A stretch of DNA of 64,000 bases from contig JAIRVF010000113.1 of the NCBI GenBank assembly GCA_031254035.1, forward strand, positions 1 to 64,000, read 5' to 3'. The position numbers were made by a program, and so were the translations under genes. The first letter of the stretch is position 1; every line of letters begins with the position of its first letter. Source of the stretch: Paenibacillus sp. GTDB lineage: Bacteria > Bacillota > Bacilli > Paenibacillales > Paenibacillaceae. Of the stretch, positions 1 to 8,500 are shown piece after piece. Below the pieces are notes generated by a model that was not told the origin of the DNA, searched no databases, and saw nothing but the letters and a program-made list of their open reading frames with translations.

Positions 1-46
1 AATCATCCGAGACACCACCTGAAATTAATACTTTTATTATACAGGA

Positions 47-91
47 AACCAGGATACCCTTCCTCAAAATATCGAGGAGGGTATCCTGGTT
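47..91. terminator. Long hairpin, probable terminator
   Basis: Arms 47-65 and 74-91 pair over about 18 bp with one bulged base and an 8-nt loop. The downstream side is not a clean T-run, so it could be a structural repeat or the end of a transcript from outside the window. Confidence 0.45.
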
Positions 92-170
92 ATAGAATTT
101 GGACTTTTTCAGCAGTCTCGTATTGAACAGGGGTCATCCTTTTTATATTCCATTGAAACACTAATATGTA
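90..170 (-). pseudogene. IS3-family transposase (OrfB) C-terminal remnant
   Basis: Read on the minus strand, the stretch ending at a TAA (90-92) translates to a tail containing QWNIKRMTPVQY, which resembles the conserved C-terminal RYQWNLKKMTPVQY block of IS3-family OrfB integrase proteins. An in-frame stop lies a few codons upstream of this block, so nothing functional remains. I see the motif directly; assignment to IS3 is from family knowledge. No matching inverted repeat or orfA is visible because the window starts here. Confidence 0.5.
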
Positions 171-312
171 CTATTTGTTCTTCCACTTTCACACAAATTC
201 AGCTGCTGATAATCGTGCAGGTCTATCAATGATCTAGTTTTTAATTCCAAAAATCCTCAGGTGTAACATTATAACCATGCTTCCTTAATGCTGATATCAG
301 GCAGGAAAGAAA

Positions 313-338
313 TGAAACAAAATCGAACTTAATACGTA
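313..338 (+). promoter_or_regulatory. SigW/ECF-type promoter of nfeD2-floT
   Basis: TGAAAC at 313-318 and CGTA at 335-338 are separated by exactly 16 nt, the classic extracytoplasmic-function sigma (SigW) layout. In Bacillus subtilis the homologous yuaF-floT operon is a known SigW target, so sequence and context agree. Confidence 0.75.
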
Positions 339-382
339 TATCATTATATAGGCAGTTTGGAACAATTTAGGAGGACACTACC

Positions 383-919
383 ATGGAAACGCTTTTCTGG
401 AGTTGTCTGGCAGGCGGAATCCTGTTTGCGGTGGTCAGCGTGATTTTGGGCGATTTGGTCAGCCATGCCCTTGACGGGCTGCTGGACTTTTTATCTGTCG
501 ACTTCTTGAAGCCGATGGTCATCGCAAGCGCGGTTACGGTATTTGGTGGAGCGGGTATTTTACTTTCGCATTACACGGATTGGGGCGGCATAGTGATAAT
601 TGTGCTGTCGGTGGTTTTGGCTATGGTGATTGCGGCGCTTGTTTATTTCTTTTATGTCAAGCCCATGAATAACAGCGAAAATTCCACCGGGTACTCGATG
701 CGTGAACTTTCCGGTCGCATTGGCGAGGTGACCATTCCGATTCCCGATACGGGTTTCGGCGAGGTCATGATCAAGTTAGGTGCCGGAAATACGCTGCATA
801 TCGCTTCAAGCCTTGAGCGTCACCAGCTGTCTGCCGGTACTCGGGTTGTCGTTGTTGATGTGCTTGACGGGGTACTGCGTGTCACCAAACTAGATGAGAG
901 AAAAGGAGATGTTGTTTGA
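383..919 (+). CDS. nfeD2: NfeD-like membrane protein (YuaF/NfeD2 type)
   Basis: A 178-residue membrane protein with an N-terminal hydrophobic segment (about 7-25), two further segments (about 44-92) and a soluble C-terminal domain (about 105-170) with the beta-rich pattern of the NfeD OB-fold. It begins with ATG after AGGAGG at 370-375. Its stop overlaps the flotillin ATG by one base, so the two are co-translated. YuaF in B. subtilis has the same partner and influences membrane-microdomain fluidity with FloT; that role is inferred by homology. The ECF promoter upstream suggests induction by envelope stress. Confidence 0.85.
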   Translation: METLFWSCLAGGILFAVVSVILGDLVSHALDGLLDFLSVDFLKPMVIASAVTVFGGAGILLSHYTDWGGIVIIVLSVVLAMVIAALVYFFYVKPMNNSENSTGYSMRELSGRIGEVTIPIPDTGFGEVMIKLGAGNTLHIASSLERHQLSAGTRVVVVDVLDGVLRVTKLDERKGDVV

Positions 920-2454
920 TGGATTTGCCTGAATACCTACTTATCCCAATCATTGTCGTCGGAGTTATTATTATTTTGGGCTTGGCATTCTGGGCCCGCT
1001 ATAAAACAGTAGGACCGGATGAGGCTATGATCGTTACAGGATCCTTTTTAGGCAGCAAAAATATTTCGGAGGATGAATCTGGGCGTAAAATCAAAATTGT
1101 CCGTGGGGGCGGAGCCTTTATTTTGCCGGTCTTCCAGCGGTCGCAGTTTATATCTTTGCTTTCACATAAGCTGGATGTTTCGACGCCAGAGGTTTATACC
1201 GAGCAGGGGGTCCCGGTCATTGCTGACGGAGTGGCGATCATTAAGGTCGGAGGTTCGATCGAAGATGTCGCAACAGCGGCGGAACAGTTTATTGGCAAAC
1301 CAATTGAATCATTGAAAGGTGAAGCCCAAGAAGTGCTGGAAGGCCATTTGCGTGCGATTCTGGGTTCCATGACCGTAGAAGAAGTGTACCGGAACCGTGA
1401 CAAGTTTGCGCAGGAGGTTCAAGGCGTCGCAGCTCGGGATTTGAAGAAAATGGGCCTGCAAATCGTGTCCTTCACCATCAAGGATGTTCGCGATAAGCAG
1501 GGATATCTGGATGCGCTCGGTAAACCGCGGATTGCTGCGGTAAAGCGGGACGCCGAAATCGCGGAAGCCGAAGCGATGCGGGATGCGCGAATTCAAAAGG
1601 CGAATGCCGAAGAACAGGGGCAAAAGGCCGAGCTGCTGCGTGATACGAACATCGCCGAAGCCTCGAAGGAAAAAGAGCTGAAGGTTGCATCCTTTAAGAA
1701 GGATCAGGATACTGCCAAGGCCGAAGCCGACCAGGCTTACCATATCCAGGAGGCTCGTGCCAAGCAGACGATGGTTGAAGAGCAAATGAAGGTCGAACTG
1801 GTCCGCAAGGAACGGGAAATCGATTTGCAGGAAAAAGAAATCATGGTTCGTCAAAAGCAATATGATGCCGAAGTGAAGAAAAAAGCGGATGCCGATCGTT
1901 ATGCCGTTGAGCAGGCGGCGGAAGCGGATAAAGCGCGTAAAATGCGTGAGGCTGATGCGCTGCAGTACTCTATCGAAACGCAGGCCAAAGCATCTGCAGA
2001 ACAGAAGCGCCTTGAAGGCCAGGCGATTGCCGATGCGGAGCGGGCCAAAGGTACAGCGGAAGCTGAAGTCATCCGTCTCCGTGGTTTGGCGGAAGCCGAA
2101 GCGAAGGAAAAACTCGCGGAAGCTTTCCAGAAATTTGGCGAGGCGGCCGTGCTCGACATTATCGTCAAGATGCTGCCTGAGCTGGCAGGGAAAATTGCGC
2201 AGCCAATCTCCTCGATCGACAAGCTTACGGTCGTGGATACGGGGAAAGGTGAAGGCGCGGCGCGCGTGAGCAACTACGTGACCGAACTGATGGCTACCGC
2301 ACCGGAAATGCTGAAAAATGTGTCCGGCATCGACGTTGAAGGCCTGATCAAGAATCTGACAGGCAAATCGAAACCTGCACCTGCAGTTGCCCAGCAAACT
2401 CAGCATGAACATGAATTGGTCAGTCTGGAAGCTGGAGCTGCGAAGGAAGATTAA
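919..2454 (+). CDS. floT: Flotillin-like scaffold protein FloT
   Basis: 511 residues, matching the usual length of FloT. A hydrophobic N-terminal segment (about 5-26) is followed by an SPFH/PHB domain (about 30-190), then a long Ala/Glu/Lys-rich coiled-coil region with repeated EAEA motifs (about 200-390) and a C-terminal tail. Flotillins oligomerise at the inner membrane leaflet and organise functional microdomains. I use ATG 919 rather than the TTG three bases upstream, because ATG overlaps the nfeD2 stop (TGATG) and sits about 10 nt after GGAG. It is the second gene of the ECF-promoter operon; a terminator follows at about 2605-2648. Confidence 0.92.
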   Translation: MDLPEYLLIPIIVVGVIIILGLAFWARYKTVGPDEAMIVTGSFLGSKNISEDESGRKIKIVRGGGAFILPVFQRSQFISLLSHKLDVSTPEVYTEQGVPVIADGVAIIKVGGSIEDVATAAEQFIGKPIESLKGEAQEVLEGHLRAILGSMTVEEVYRNRDKFAQEVQGVAARDLKKMGLQIVSFTIKDVRDKQGYLDALGKPRIAAVKRDAEIAEAEAMRDARIQKANAEEQGQKAELLRDTNIAEASKEKELKVASFKKDQDTAKAEADQAYHIQEARAKQTMVEEQMKVELVRKEREIDLQEKEIMVRQKQYDAEVKKKADADRYAVEQAAEADKARKMREADALQYSIETQAKASAEQKRLEGQAIADAERAKGTAEAEVIRLRGLAEAEAKEKLAEAFQKFGEAAVLDIIVKMLPELAGKIAQPISSIDKLTVVDTGKGEGAARVSNYVTELMATAPEMLKNVSGIDVEGLIKNLTGKSKPAPAVAQQTQHEHELVSLEAGAAKED

Positions 2455-2604
2455 TTCGAAGCGTTTGTAGCGCGATCTGGTAATTGGTATAGAAGGCCAC
2501 CATCGGTCATAAACAATACTTTTAATGATTCATGGTGACTCCGTCATGCAACGTAACATCTCGTGTGGTAGCTTCAAACAGTCCATAAGCGGCGGTAGGT
2601 CAAG

Positions 2605-2648
2605 CAAAATGGCGTCTCAGGGATTTACCCTGATGACGCCATTTTTTT
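2605..2648. terminator. Terminator between convergent floT and gcvPB
   Basis: ATGGCGTC...GACGCCAT stem with an inner CAGGG/CCCTG pair and a run of seven T on the plus side. A-rich sequence on the left flank may let it serve the minus strand as well. The rest of 2455-2683 shows no gene. Confidence 0.85.
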
Positions 2649-2683
2649 GCAATTCATATTAAGTTAAGATGAACCGATGCTCT

Positions 2684-4141
2684 TTAGCTGCAAGTACAGT
2701 TCAGGACTGGCTTGCGCGCAGCCGTCGTTTCGTCCAGACGGGTGACCGGAGTATCATGAGGAGCATTCAACAGCAGTTCAGGTTGTTCTTTAGCTTCCTT
2801 GGCGATCTGGATCATCGTTTCGATAAACGCATCAAGCGTATCTTTACTTTCCGTCTCCGTCGGCTCGATCATGATACATTCTTCCACATTCAGCGGGAAG
2901 TAGATGGTTGGCGGATGGTAGCCGAAATCGAGCAGCCGTTTGGCAACGTCGAGGGTACGCACGCCATATTCTTTTAGCGGCGTGCCGGACATGACAAACT
3001 CATGTTTGCAGATGCCCGGATACGGCACGTCGAAATAAGGTTCGAGGCGTTTCATCATGTAGTTGGCGTTCAGTACGGCGCATTCGGATACGCGGCGCAA
3101 GCCTTCCGGACCGTAGCTGCGCATGTACGTATAAGCACGGACCAGGATCCCGAAATTGCCGTAGTACGCTTTTACGCGGCCGATCGATTGTTCGTTTTCG
3201 CCTTCGAGAGTGAAGGTTCCATCTTCGGTTTGCGAGACGAATGGACGTGGAAGAAAAGGAACCAGCAGGCTTTTCACGCCCACCGGACCGGCTCCAGGGC
3301 CTCCGCCGCCATGCGGCGTGCTCATCGTTTTATGCAGGTTTAAGTGCACGACGTCAAAACCCATGTCCCCTGGACGGGTAATCCCCATGATGGCATTGGA
3401 GTTGGCGCCGTCATAATACAGAAGTCCACCGGCTTCATGAACGATTGCCGCAATTTCTTGAATCTGCTCCTCGAACAGGCCAAGCGTGTTCGGGTTGGTC
3501 AGCATCAGTGCGGCCGTATCACTGCCGACGGTAGCGCGCAGTGCATCCAGATCGACCAGTCCTTTGTCCGTGGACGGGATCGTGATGGTTTGCAGCCCGG
3601 CAACGGAAGCGCTGGCCGGATTGGTTCCGTGCGATGAATCCGGTACGATAACCTTGTCACGCTGCTCGCCGCGGCTTTCATGGTAGGCACGGATCATCAT
3701 CAGACCGGTCCATTCGCCGTGTGCGCCCGCAGCAGGCTGCAGCGTAACGGCATCCATGCCGGTAAGCCCTGCCAAGTCTTGTTGCAGCTGATACAGCAGC
3801 TCAAGCGCGCCCTGAATGCTTTCTTCAGGCTGGTAAGGGTGGATTTTGGCGAGTCCGGCATAGCGGGCTACGTCTTCATTGACCTTCGGATTATATTTCA
3901 TTGTGCAGGAGCCAAGCGGATAAAATCCGTTGTCTACACCGAAATTACGGCGGGAAAGCTCTGTATAATGACGGATAACATCGACTTCAAATACTTCAGG
4001 CAAAGCCGCAGGCTCGCTGCGGAGCATAGATGCCGGAATGACGGATTCTGCTTCCACCTCCGGCACGTCGAGCTCCGGCAGGGAGTACGCGATACGTCCG
4101 GGATGGCTCAGTTCAAATATCAATGCTTTTTCCTGTATCAT
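2684..4141 (-). CDS. gcvPB: Glycine dehydrogenase (decarboxylating) subunit 2
   Basis: 485 residues, the C-terminal half of the P-protein that is a separate chain in Bacilli. The PLP-binding lysine is K271 in the LNLHKTMSTPHGGGG block, followed by the glycine-rich loop. With GcvPA it decarboxylates glycine and passes the aminomethyl group to lipoyl-GcvH. Its ATG overlaps the gcvPA stop by 4 nt, so it is translationally coupled as the last gene of gcvT-gcvPA-gcvPB, which lies under a glycine riboswitch. Confidence 0.96.
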   Translation of the reverse strand: MIQEKALIFELSHPGRIAYSLPELDVPEVEAESVIPASMLRSEPAALPEVFEVDVIRHYTELSRRNFGVDNGFYPLGSCTMKYNPKVNEDVARYAGLAKIHPYQPEESIQGALELLYQLQQDLAGLTGMDAVTLQPAAGAHGEWTGLMMIRAYHESRGEQRDKVIVPDSSHGTNPASASVAGLQTITIPSTDKGLVDLDALRATVGSDTAALMLTNPNTLGLFEEQIQEIAAIVHEAGGLLYYDGANSNAIMGITRPGDMGFDVVHLNLHKTMSTPHGGGGPGAGPVGVKSLLVPFLPRPFVSQTEDGTFTLEGENEQSIGRVKAYYGNFGILVRAYTYMRSYGPEGLRRVSECAVLNANYMMKRLEPYFDVPYPGICKHEFVMSGTPLKEYGVRTLDVAKRLLDFGYHPPTIYFPLNVEECIMIEPTETESKDTLDAFIETMIQIAKEAKEQPELLLNAPHDTPVTRLDETTAARKPVLNCTCS

Positions 4142-5490
4142 AAACAGCCCTCCAGCAGTGATGCGAATTGGTCAATTTGTTCTTTCGTTCTGCGTTCCGT
4201 AACGGCAATCAGCATATGCCCTTCAAGCTCCGGATATGAGCGGCTCAGGTCATAACCACCCAGGAAACCTTCCTTCAGCAGCTTCGCGTTGACAGCGGCG
4301 GCGGAAACGCCGTCAGGCAGCTTGATAACAAACTCATTGAAGAAAGGGGAAGAGTACGGCAAAGTCACGCCGGGCACTTGCGCCAGCTTAGTTGCGGCAT
4401 AATGGCCTTTTTGCAGATTCAGCTGACTGACCTCGATCATGCCCTGCTTGCCCATCACCGACAGATAAACGGATGCGCAAAGCGCAAGCAGCGCTTGATT
4501 CGAACAGATGTTGGAGGTCGCTTTTTCACGGCGGATATGCTGTTCGCGGGCCTGCAGGGTCAGCACGAAACCTCGTTTGCCGTTCCGGTCGACCGTCTGG
4601 CCCACAATCCGTCCAGGCATTCTGCGCATATGATCCTTGGATACGGCAAAAAATCCGCATGTCGGACCGCCAAGGGAAGAAGAAATGCCCAGCGGCTGGG
4701 CGTCTCCGACCACAATATCTGCGCCCAGTTTGCCAGGAGCCTCTAGCAGTCCGAGTGATAACGGATTGGTGCTTACGATCAGGAGACCTTTGTGGCTATG
4801 TGCCAGGTCACTGATGGCGGCGAGATCTTCGATCGAACCGAAGAAGTTCGGATTTTGCACCAGTACGGCGGCGGTATCGTCGGCAACGGCTTTTGCAAGC
4901 TCCTCTATGTCTGTTACGCCATTTTTCGTGCCTACCTCAACGATCTCAAGCCCAAGGCCATGTGCATAGGTGTGAATCACCTGTCTGGATTCCGGATGAA
5001 CGGCCGAGGAGATCACAAGTTTGTTGCGCTTGGTGGCCGCGCTTGCCAGCGAACCGGCTTCAGCGAGGGCCGTGGCGCCGTCATACATACTAGCGTTGGC
5101 AACAGCCATGCCTGTAAGCTCGCAAATGTAGGACTGGAATTCGAATATGGCCTGCAGTTCACCTTGGCTCACTTCAGCCTGGTATGGCGTGTAGGCGGTA
5201 TAAAATTCCGATCTCGATACCACATGGTTGATCACAGATGGAATATGATGGTCATAAAGTCCAGCACCAAGGAAACTTGGGTATTGGTCGGTATTTGCAT
5301 TTTTGGCCGCAAGAGCAGACAAATGGCTGGTGAGTGCATATTCGTCCAAAGCTTTGGAGACAGGCAGATCGCCTTTGAAACGAATTTCTTCAGGAATATC
5401 CTTGAACAGCTCTTCGATAGAGTTCAGTCCGACGGTTTTCAGCATTTCCTGCTGATCTTGCTCGGTCATAGGCAAATAACGGTGTTTCAC
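4138..5490 (-). CDS. gcvPA: Glycine dehydrogenase (decarboxylating) subunit 1
   Basis: 450 residues, full length for the N-terminal P-protein subunit (starts MKHRYLPMTEQDQQ, a typical opening). It contains the NPNFFGSIEDL and PLGISSSLGGPTCGF blocks that characterise the family. It forms the heterotetramer with GcvPB, completing the PLP enzyme of the glycine cleavage complex. It overlaps gcvT by 4 nt and gcvPB by 4 nt, indicating a tight operon. Confidence 0.96.
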   Translation of the reverse strand: MKHRYLPMTEQDQQEMLKTVGLNSIEELFKDIPEEIRFKGDLPVSKALDEYALTSHLSALAAKNANTDQYPSFLGAGLYDHHIPSVINHVVSRSEFYTAYTPYQAEVSQGELQAIFEFQSYICELTGMAVANASMYDGATALAEAGSLASAATKRNKLVISSAVHPESRQVIHTYAHGLGLEIVEVGTKNGVTDIEELAKAVADDTAAVLVQNPNFFGSIEDLAAISDLAHSHKGLLIVSTNPLSLGLLEAPGKLGADIVVGDAQPLGISSSLGGPTCGFFAVSKDHMRRMPGRIVGQTVDRNGKRGFVLTLQAREQHIRREKATSNICSNQALLALCASVYLSVMGKQGMIEVSQLNLQKGHYAATKLAQVPGVTLPYSSPFFNEFVIKLPDGVSAAAVNAKLLKEGFLGGYDLSRSYPELEGHMLIAVTERRTKEQIDQFASLLEGCL

Positions 5491-6608
5491 TTGGAGTCAG
5501 CTCCTTTTCGGGCTCTTTTGTAAAAAGGCACACTTACAACTTCAGCTTTCAGACGTTTACCGCGTATTTCCACTTCAACCTGCGTACCGATTGCGGCATG
5601 ACTGCTGTCGATCAAAGCGAGACCCAGATTGCGTTTAAGCGTTGGCGATTGGGTCCCAGTAGTGATTTCACCAATCTGCGTGTCGCCTACAAAAACCGGA
5701 TAATGGGAACGCGGGATACCGCGGTCGATCATTTCTATGCCTACCAGCTTCCGTGGAACGCCACTGCTTTTTTGCTGCTGCAAGGCTTCTTTGCCGATAA
5801 AATCATCCGTTTGGTTCAGCTTCACAAAAAAGCCGATGCCGCCTTCAAGCGGAGAAATATCTTGAGACAACTCTTGTCCGTAAAGCGGCAGTTTGGCTTC
5901 AAAACGGAGTGTATCGCGAGCGCCAAGACCAGCAGGAAGAAGGCCGTGGGCGTCACCGTGCTCGAGCAATCCCTTCCATACGGCGGGAGCATCTGCCGCT
6001 GGCAGATAAATTTCAAAGCCGTCTTCACCAGTATAGCCACTGCGAGAGAGCAGAACGACAGTGCCGAACAAGTTTATATTTTGCAGGAAGTGAAACGCTC
6101 CGAGCTTGGTCAGATCCGTTTCAATGAGGGGAGCGAGAATGTCCTCCGCCTTAGGCCCCTGCAGTGCCAGTAGGGCCATTTCGTCGGATTTGTTCGTCAT
6201 CTGTACCCCATCTGTCAGATGCTGCTGCAGCCATTCCCAGTCCTTGTCGATGTTCGAAGCGTTAACGACCAGCATATAGGACTGCTCTTCGAGCTTGTAA
6301 ACAAGCAGATCGTCAACTACCCCGCCATCCGGATAACACATGGCGCTGTACTGTGCCTGCCCGGGAGCAAGAGTCGTAACATCATTGACGGTTACATACT
6401 GAATAAAGCTCTCGGCCTGAGGGCCGCTAACCATGAATTCGCCCATGTGGGACACATCGAATAAACCGGCCGCTTCGCGGACAGCCTCATGCTCTTTATG
6501 GATGCCGCTGAACTGGACGGGAAGGTCCCAGCCGCCAAAATCAATGCAGCGAACGCCAGGAATATCGGCATACAGAGGGTAAAGCGAAGTTCGTTTGAGC
6601 TCGGACAC
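5487..6608 (-). CDS. gcvT: Aminomethyltransferase (T-protein)
   Basis: Transfers the methylene group from aminomethyl-GcvH to tetrahydrofolate, releasing ammonia. I place the start at GTG 6608 (VSELKRTSLYPLYAD), preceded by AGAAGGTG, giving 373 residues, close to the usual 365. An in-frame ATG at 6671 would add 21 hydrophobic residues but lies inside the riboswitch expression platform, so I reject it. Motifs include FDVSHMGEF and the YTGEDGFEIY folate-site block. First gene of the gcvT-PA-PB operon; gcvH is not here but at 9486. Confidence 0.95.
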   Translation of the reverse strand: MSELKRTSLYPLYADIPGVRCIDFGGWDLPVQFSGIHKEHEAVREAAGLFDVSHMGEFMVSGPQAESFIQYVTVNDVTTLAPGQAQYSAMCYPDGGVVDDLLVYKLEEQSYMLVVNASNIDKDWEWLQQHLTDGVQMTNKSDEMALLALQGPKAEDILAPLIETDLTKLGAFHFLQNINLFGTVVLLSRSGYTGEDGFEIYLPAADAPAVWKGLLEHGDAHGLLPAGLGARDTLRFEAKLPLYGQELSQDISPLEGGIGFFVKLNQTDDFIGKEALQQQKSSGVPRKLVGIEMIDRGIPRSHYPVFVGDTQIGEITTGTQSPTLKRNLGLALIDSSHAAIGTQVEVEIRGKRLKAEVVSVPFYKRARKGADSK

Positions 6609-6640
6609 GTTAGTCACCTTCTCTTTTTCATTTTTTGAGA

Positions 6641-6712
6641 GTACAAAAAGGACAGGCAGAAGAACAAGCATACCGTTTTTTTACGGCATACCGATCTTTT
6701 GCTCTGTCCTTG
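6641..6712 (-). terminator. Glycine riboswitch expression platform (terminator)
   Basis: On the minus strand, GGACAG at the 3' edge of the second aptamer can pair with CTGTCC followed by TTTTT, enclosing a wobble-rich inner hairpin around an A7 loop. Because the same GGACAG closes the aptamer P1 stem, glycine binding should prevent the terminator (ON switch), as known for gcv riboswitches in Bacilli. Confidence 0.75.
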
Positions 6713-6935
6713 GTACCTGAGAGTTACCTTGCCGACTTTCGGGCCAAAAAGGGTTAATTAAACGTTCACACCGCTTCAGCGCTGGTAGGCAAGTTTCCCC
6801 TTGGGTGATTCTTTCGCTTAAGAATTCTCTCCAGAGATGCGTCCAATAATGGTCCTTTTGCCTGAGAGATTCCCCCTTTTGCAAGGGCTTACTCCTTCGG
6901 CGTCACCAATAAAACAGTAATCTCTCCCATTACCT
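6700..6935 (-). ncRNA. Tandem glycine riboswitch upstream of gcvT
   Basis: Two consecutive aptamers are readable on the minus strand. The first runs from GGGAGAG near 6930 through GACGCCGAAGGAG to CTCTCAGGCAAAAGGAC near 6850. The second runs from TCTGGAGAG through CACCCAAGGGG to CTCTCAGGTACCAAGGACAG near 6705. These are the hallmark blocks of the gcvT RNA element. It senses glycine and is expected to turn on the gcvT-gcvPA-gcvPB operon. Confidence 0.93.
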
Positions 6936-6964
6936 TCATCCGCTATTGAATTGTCTTACTACCA

Positions 6965-6993
6965 TTAATACTCAAAGGCCCCAGGAATGTCAA
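6965..6993 (-). promoter_or_regulatory. SigA-type promoter for the gcv operon
   Basis: On the minus strand, TTGACA (6988-6993) and TATTAA (6965-6970) are separated by 17 nt. The start of transcription would fall about 20-30 nt ahead of the first glycine aptamer. Confidence 0.7.
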
Positions 6994-7278
6994 CAAGATT
7001 ATCAGGTTGAAGCCTAGACGATCCGCAAGGAGGAATATCACAAAATAAATACGTGTTTCCATTCATTTTGCTGTACAGATTTCCTACCTGGCAAGTTACA
7101 ATAGTTTTACAGGATTAGCCAATATAATATTCGGGGAGATTGAAAGCCTAAGCGGATAGTGGCACTTGGCGCCATAGAATTCATGCGCAGCGGAATGCGG
7201 ATTTAGGCTGCAGAAGTATTTTAAAATACGCAGGAGCGAAGGCTAACGGAAAACAAAAAAAATGGATTTTTCGTTATG
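6994..7278. other. Divergent intergenic region between two glycine operons
   Basis: No gene is visible. The segment separates the leftward gcv promoter from the rightward sda promoter. It includes short inverted repeats (for example GCCTAAGC/GGATTTAGGC near 7150-7210 and TATTTTAAAATA near 7216), but none resembles a known family. Confidence 0.4.
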
Positions 7279-7308
7279 TTGACATCCCCGTTCTGTCTGC
7301 TTTATTCT
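7279..7308 (+). promoter_or_regulatory. SigA-type promoter for the sdaAB operon
   Basis: TTGACA at 7279-7284 followed after 18 nt by TATTCT at 7303-7308. It precedes the tandem glycine riboswitch by about 60 nt. Confidence 0.5.
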
Positions 7309-7365
7309 TAAGATGATTAGGATTGTAAATGGTTCCAAAACATAAATGATTTCAATATACAGCGG

Positions 7366-7560
7366 ATGAAGGCGAACGGGAGAGACTGCCCCGGAAGAGG
7401 GCGGCACCGAAGGAGCAAGCTGCATGTACGCACATGCAGGCGGCTAATCTCTCAGGTACAAGGAACCGTCGCCGGACGCAGCTCTGGAGAGAGCGTCAGC
7501 CACCCAAGGGGAACGCGGAAATGGTGATTTCCGTTTAAACTCTCAGGTACAAAGGACAGA
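7366..7560 (+). ncRNA. Tandem glycine riboswitch upstream of sdaAB
   Basis: Aptamer 1 (about 7366-7464) shows GGGAGAGACTGCC, GGCGGCACCGAAGGAGCAA and CTCTCAGGTACAAGGA. Aptamer 2 (about 7466-7560) shows TCTGGAGAGAGC, CACCCAAGGGG and CTCTCAGGTACAAAGGACAG. The two-aptamer organisation is typical of the family. It lies on the plus strand ahead of sdaAB-sdaAA-gcvH, so glycine should control serine deamination and H-protein supply. Confidence 0.93.
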
Positions 7561-7598
7561 GAAAAAGGTGCTGCATACCTTTTTTTGCTGTCTTTTTC
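7554..7598 (+). terminator. Expression-platform terminator of the sda riboswitch
   Basis: GACAG (end of aptamer 2) can pair with CTGTC just before TTTTTC, enclosing AAAAAGGT/ACCTTTTT. The competition between aptamer P1 and this stem is the same arrangement as in the gcvT leader, implying an ON switch. Confidence 0.75.
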
Positions 7599-7732
7599 TA
7601 AATATAAGATTTTATAAGTTTCACTTTTATAAAACTTATATTTCATCCGCGAAACGTAAACTTCGCCAGTCAAAGACGGCGAAGAGGTTTACGCTTATTT
7701 GAAAAACGTATATTTGTTATACGTTTTCAGCA
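7599..7732 (+). repeat. Three consecutive hairpins in the sdaAB leader
   Basis: Downstream of the riboswitch terminator are three inverted repeats: an AT-rich stem of about 19 bp (about 7599-7641), a stem pairing CGTAAAC plus TTCGCC with GGCGAA plus GTTTACG (about 7656-7697), and AAAACGTATA/TATACGTTTT (about 7704-7729). Any transcript that escapes the riboswitch must cross them. Function unknown. Confidence 0.6.
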
Positions 7733-7818
7733 GAGATGGCGATACTGTAATTGCGAAGCTATTTTGAAAAACCGTGCAAATTCCTGACATGAATACCTAT
7801 ACAGGAGCGTGGAATTCC

Positions 7819-8493
7819 TTGAGATTCAAAAATGTATTTTCCATCATCGGTCCGTCTATGGTTGGCCCCTCCAGTTCCCATACCGCCGGTGCCGTTCGCA
7901 TCGGGAGGGTGGCCCGCCAACTGCTTGGCTGCCAGCCGGAGAAAGCGCAGATGACATTGTTCGGATCTTTTGCCGAAACCTATTGGGGACATGGTACAGA
8001 CTTGGCATTAACGGCGGGGCTTCTTGATTTTGATACGGATGACGAACGGATTCCAGAAGCAGACATTGAGGCGGAGAAGGTCGGGATGACGACGGAATGG
8101 GTGCAGGGGAAAGGAAACGGTCCCCATCCAAACTCCGTTAAAGTCATGCTTTGGGCAGGAGAACGCAAAGCGGAAATGGTTGCGGCCTCTATCGGCGGCG
8201 GTACCATCGCGGTCTACTCCTTGAACGGCTTTGATGTCCAGATTACTGGGGAGTATCCGACGATCGCTGTTACCCACTCCGACTGCCAAGGCGTGCTTGC
8301 TAGCCTGACAGCGCTGCTCAGCCGCGAAGACATCAACATCGGTTATATGGACGTGGACCGCAAGGGCCGCAGTGGCGCGGCTATGACTGTTTTTGAATTG
8401 GATTCTGCTCCAACTGGAAGCATAATCGAAGAGATGCTGAAACTACCGCATATTTTAGAAGTGACGATGATTGATTTGACCCAAAGGAGCTAG
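7819..8493 (+). CDS. sdaAB: L-serine dehydratase, iron-sulfur type, beta subunit
   Basis: 224 residues when started at TTG 7819 (reads LRFKNVFSIIGPSMVGPS), which has AGGAG at 803-807 of the 7.8 kb line about 11 nt upstream and matches the usual start of the family. In-frame GTG 7774 and ATG 7789 would add residues with no homology that I recognise. It has the SSSHTAGAVRIGR block and a C-terminal ACT-like region. With SdaAA it deaminates serine to pyruvate and ammonia. First gene of a riboswitch-controlled operon. Confidence 0.92.
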   Translation: MRFKNVFSIIGPSMVGPSSSHTAGAVRIGRVARQLLGCQPEKAQMTLFGSFAETYWGHGTDLALTAGLLDFDTDDERIPEADIEAEKVGMTTEWVQGKGNGPHPNSVKVMLWAGERKAEMVAASIGGGTIAVYSLNGFDVQITGEYPTIAVTHSDCQGVLASLTALLSREDINIGYMDVDRKGRSGAAMTVFELDSAPTGSIIEEMLKLPHILEVTMIDLTQRS

Positions 8494-8500
8494 TTGACCT

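Noticed and set aside
1309..2412. Long open frame (367 codons) antisense to floT
   Set aside because: It mirrors the EA/K-rich coiled coil of FloT. The Phe/Arg/Leu-rich composition is an artefact of that codon pattern, and it has no RBS or family motif.
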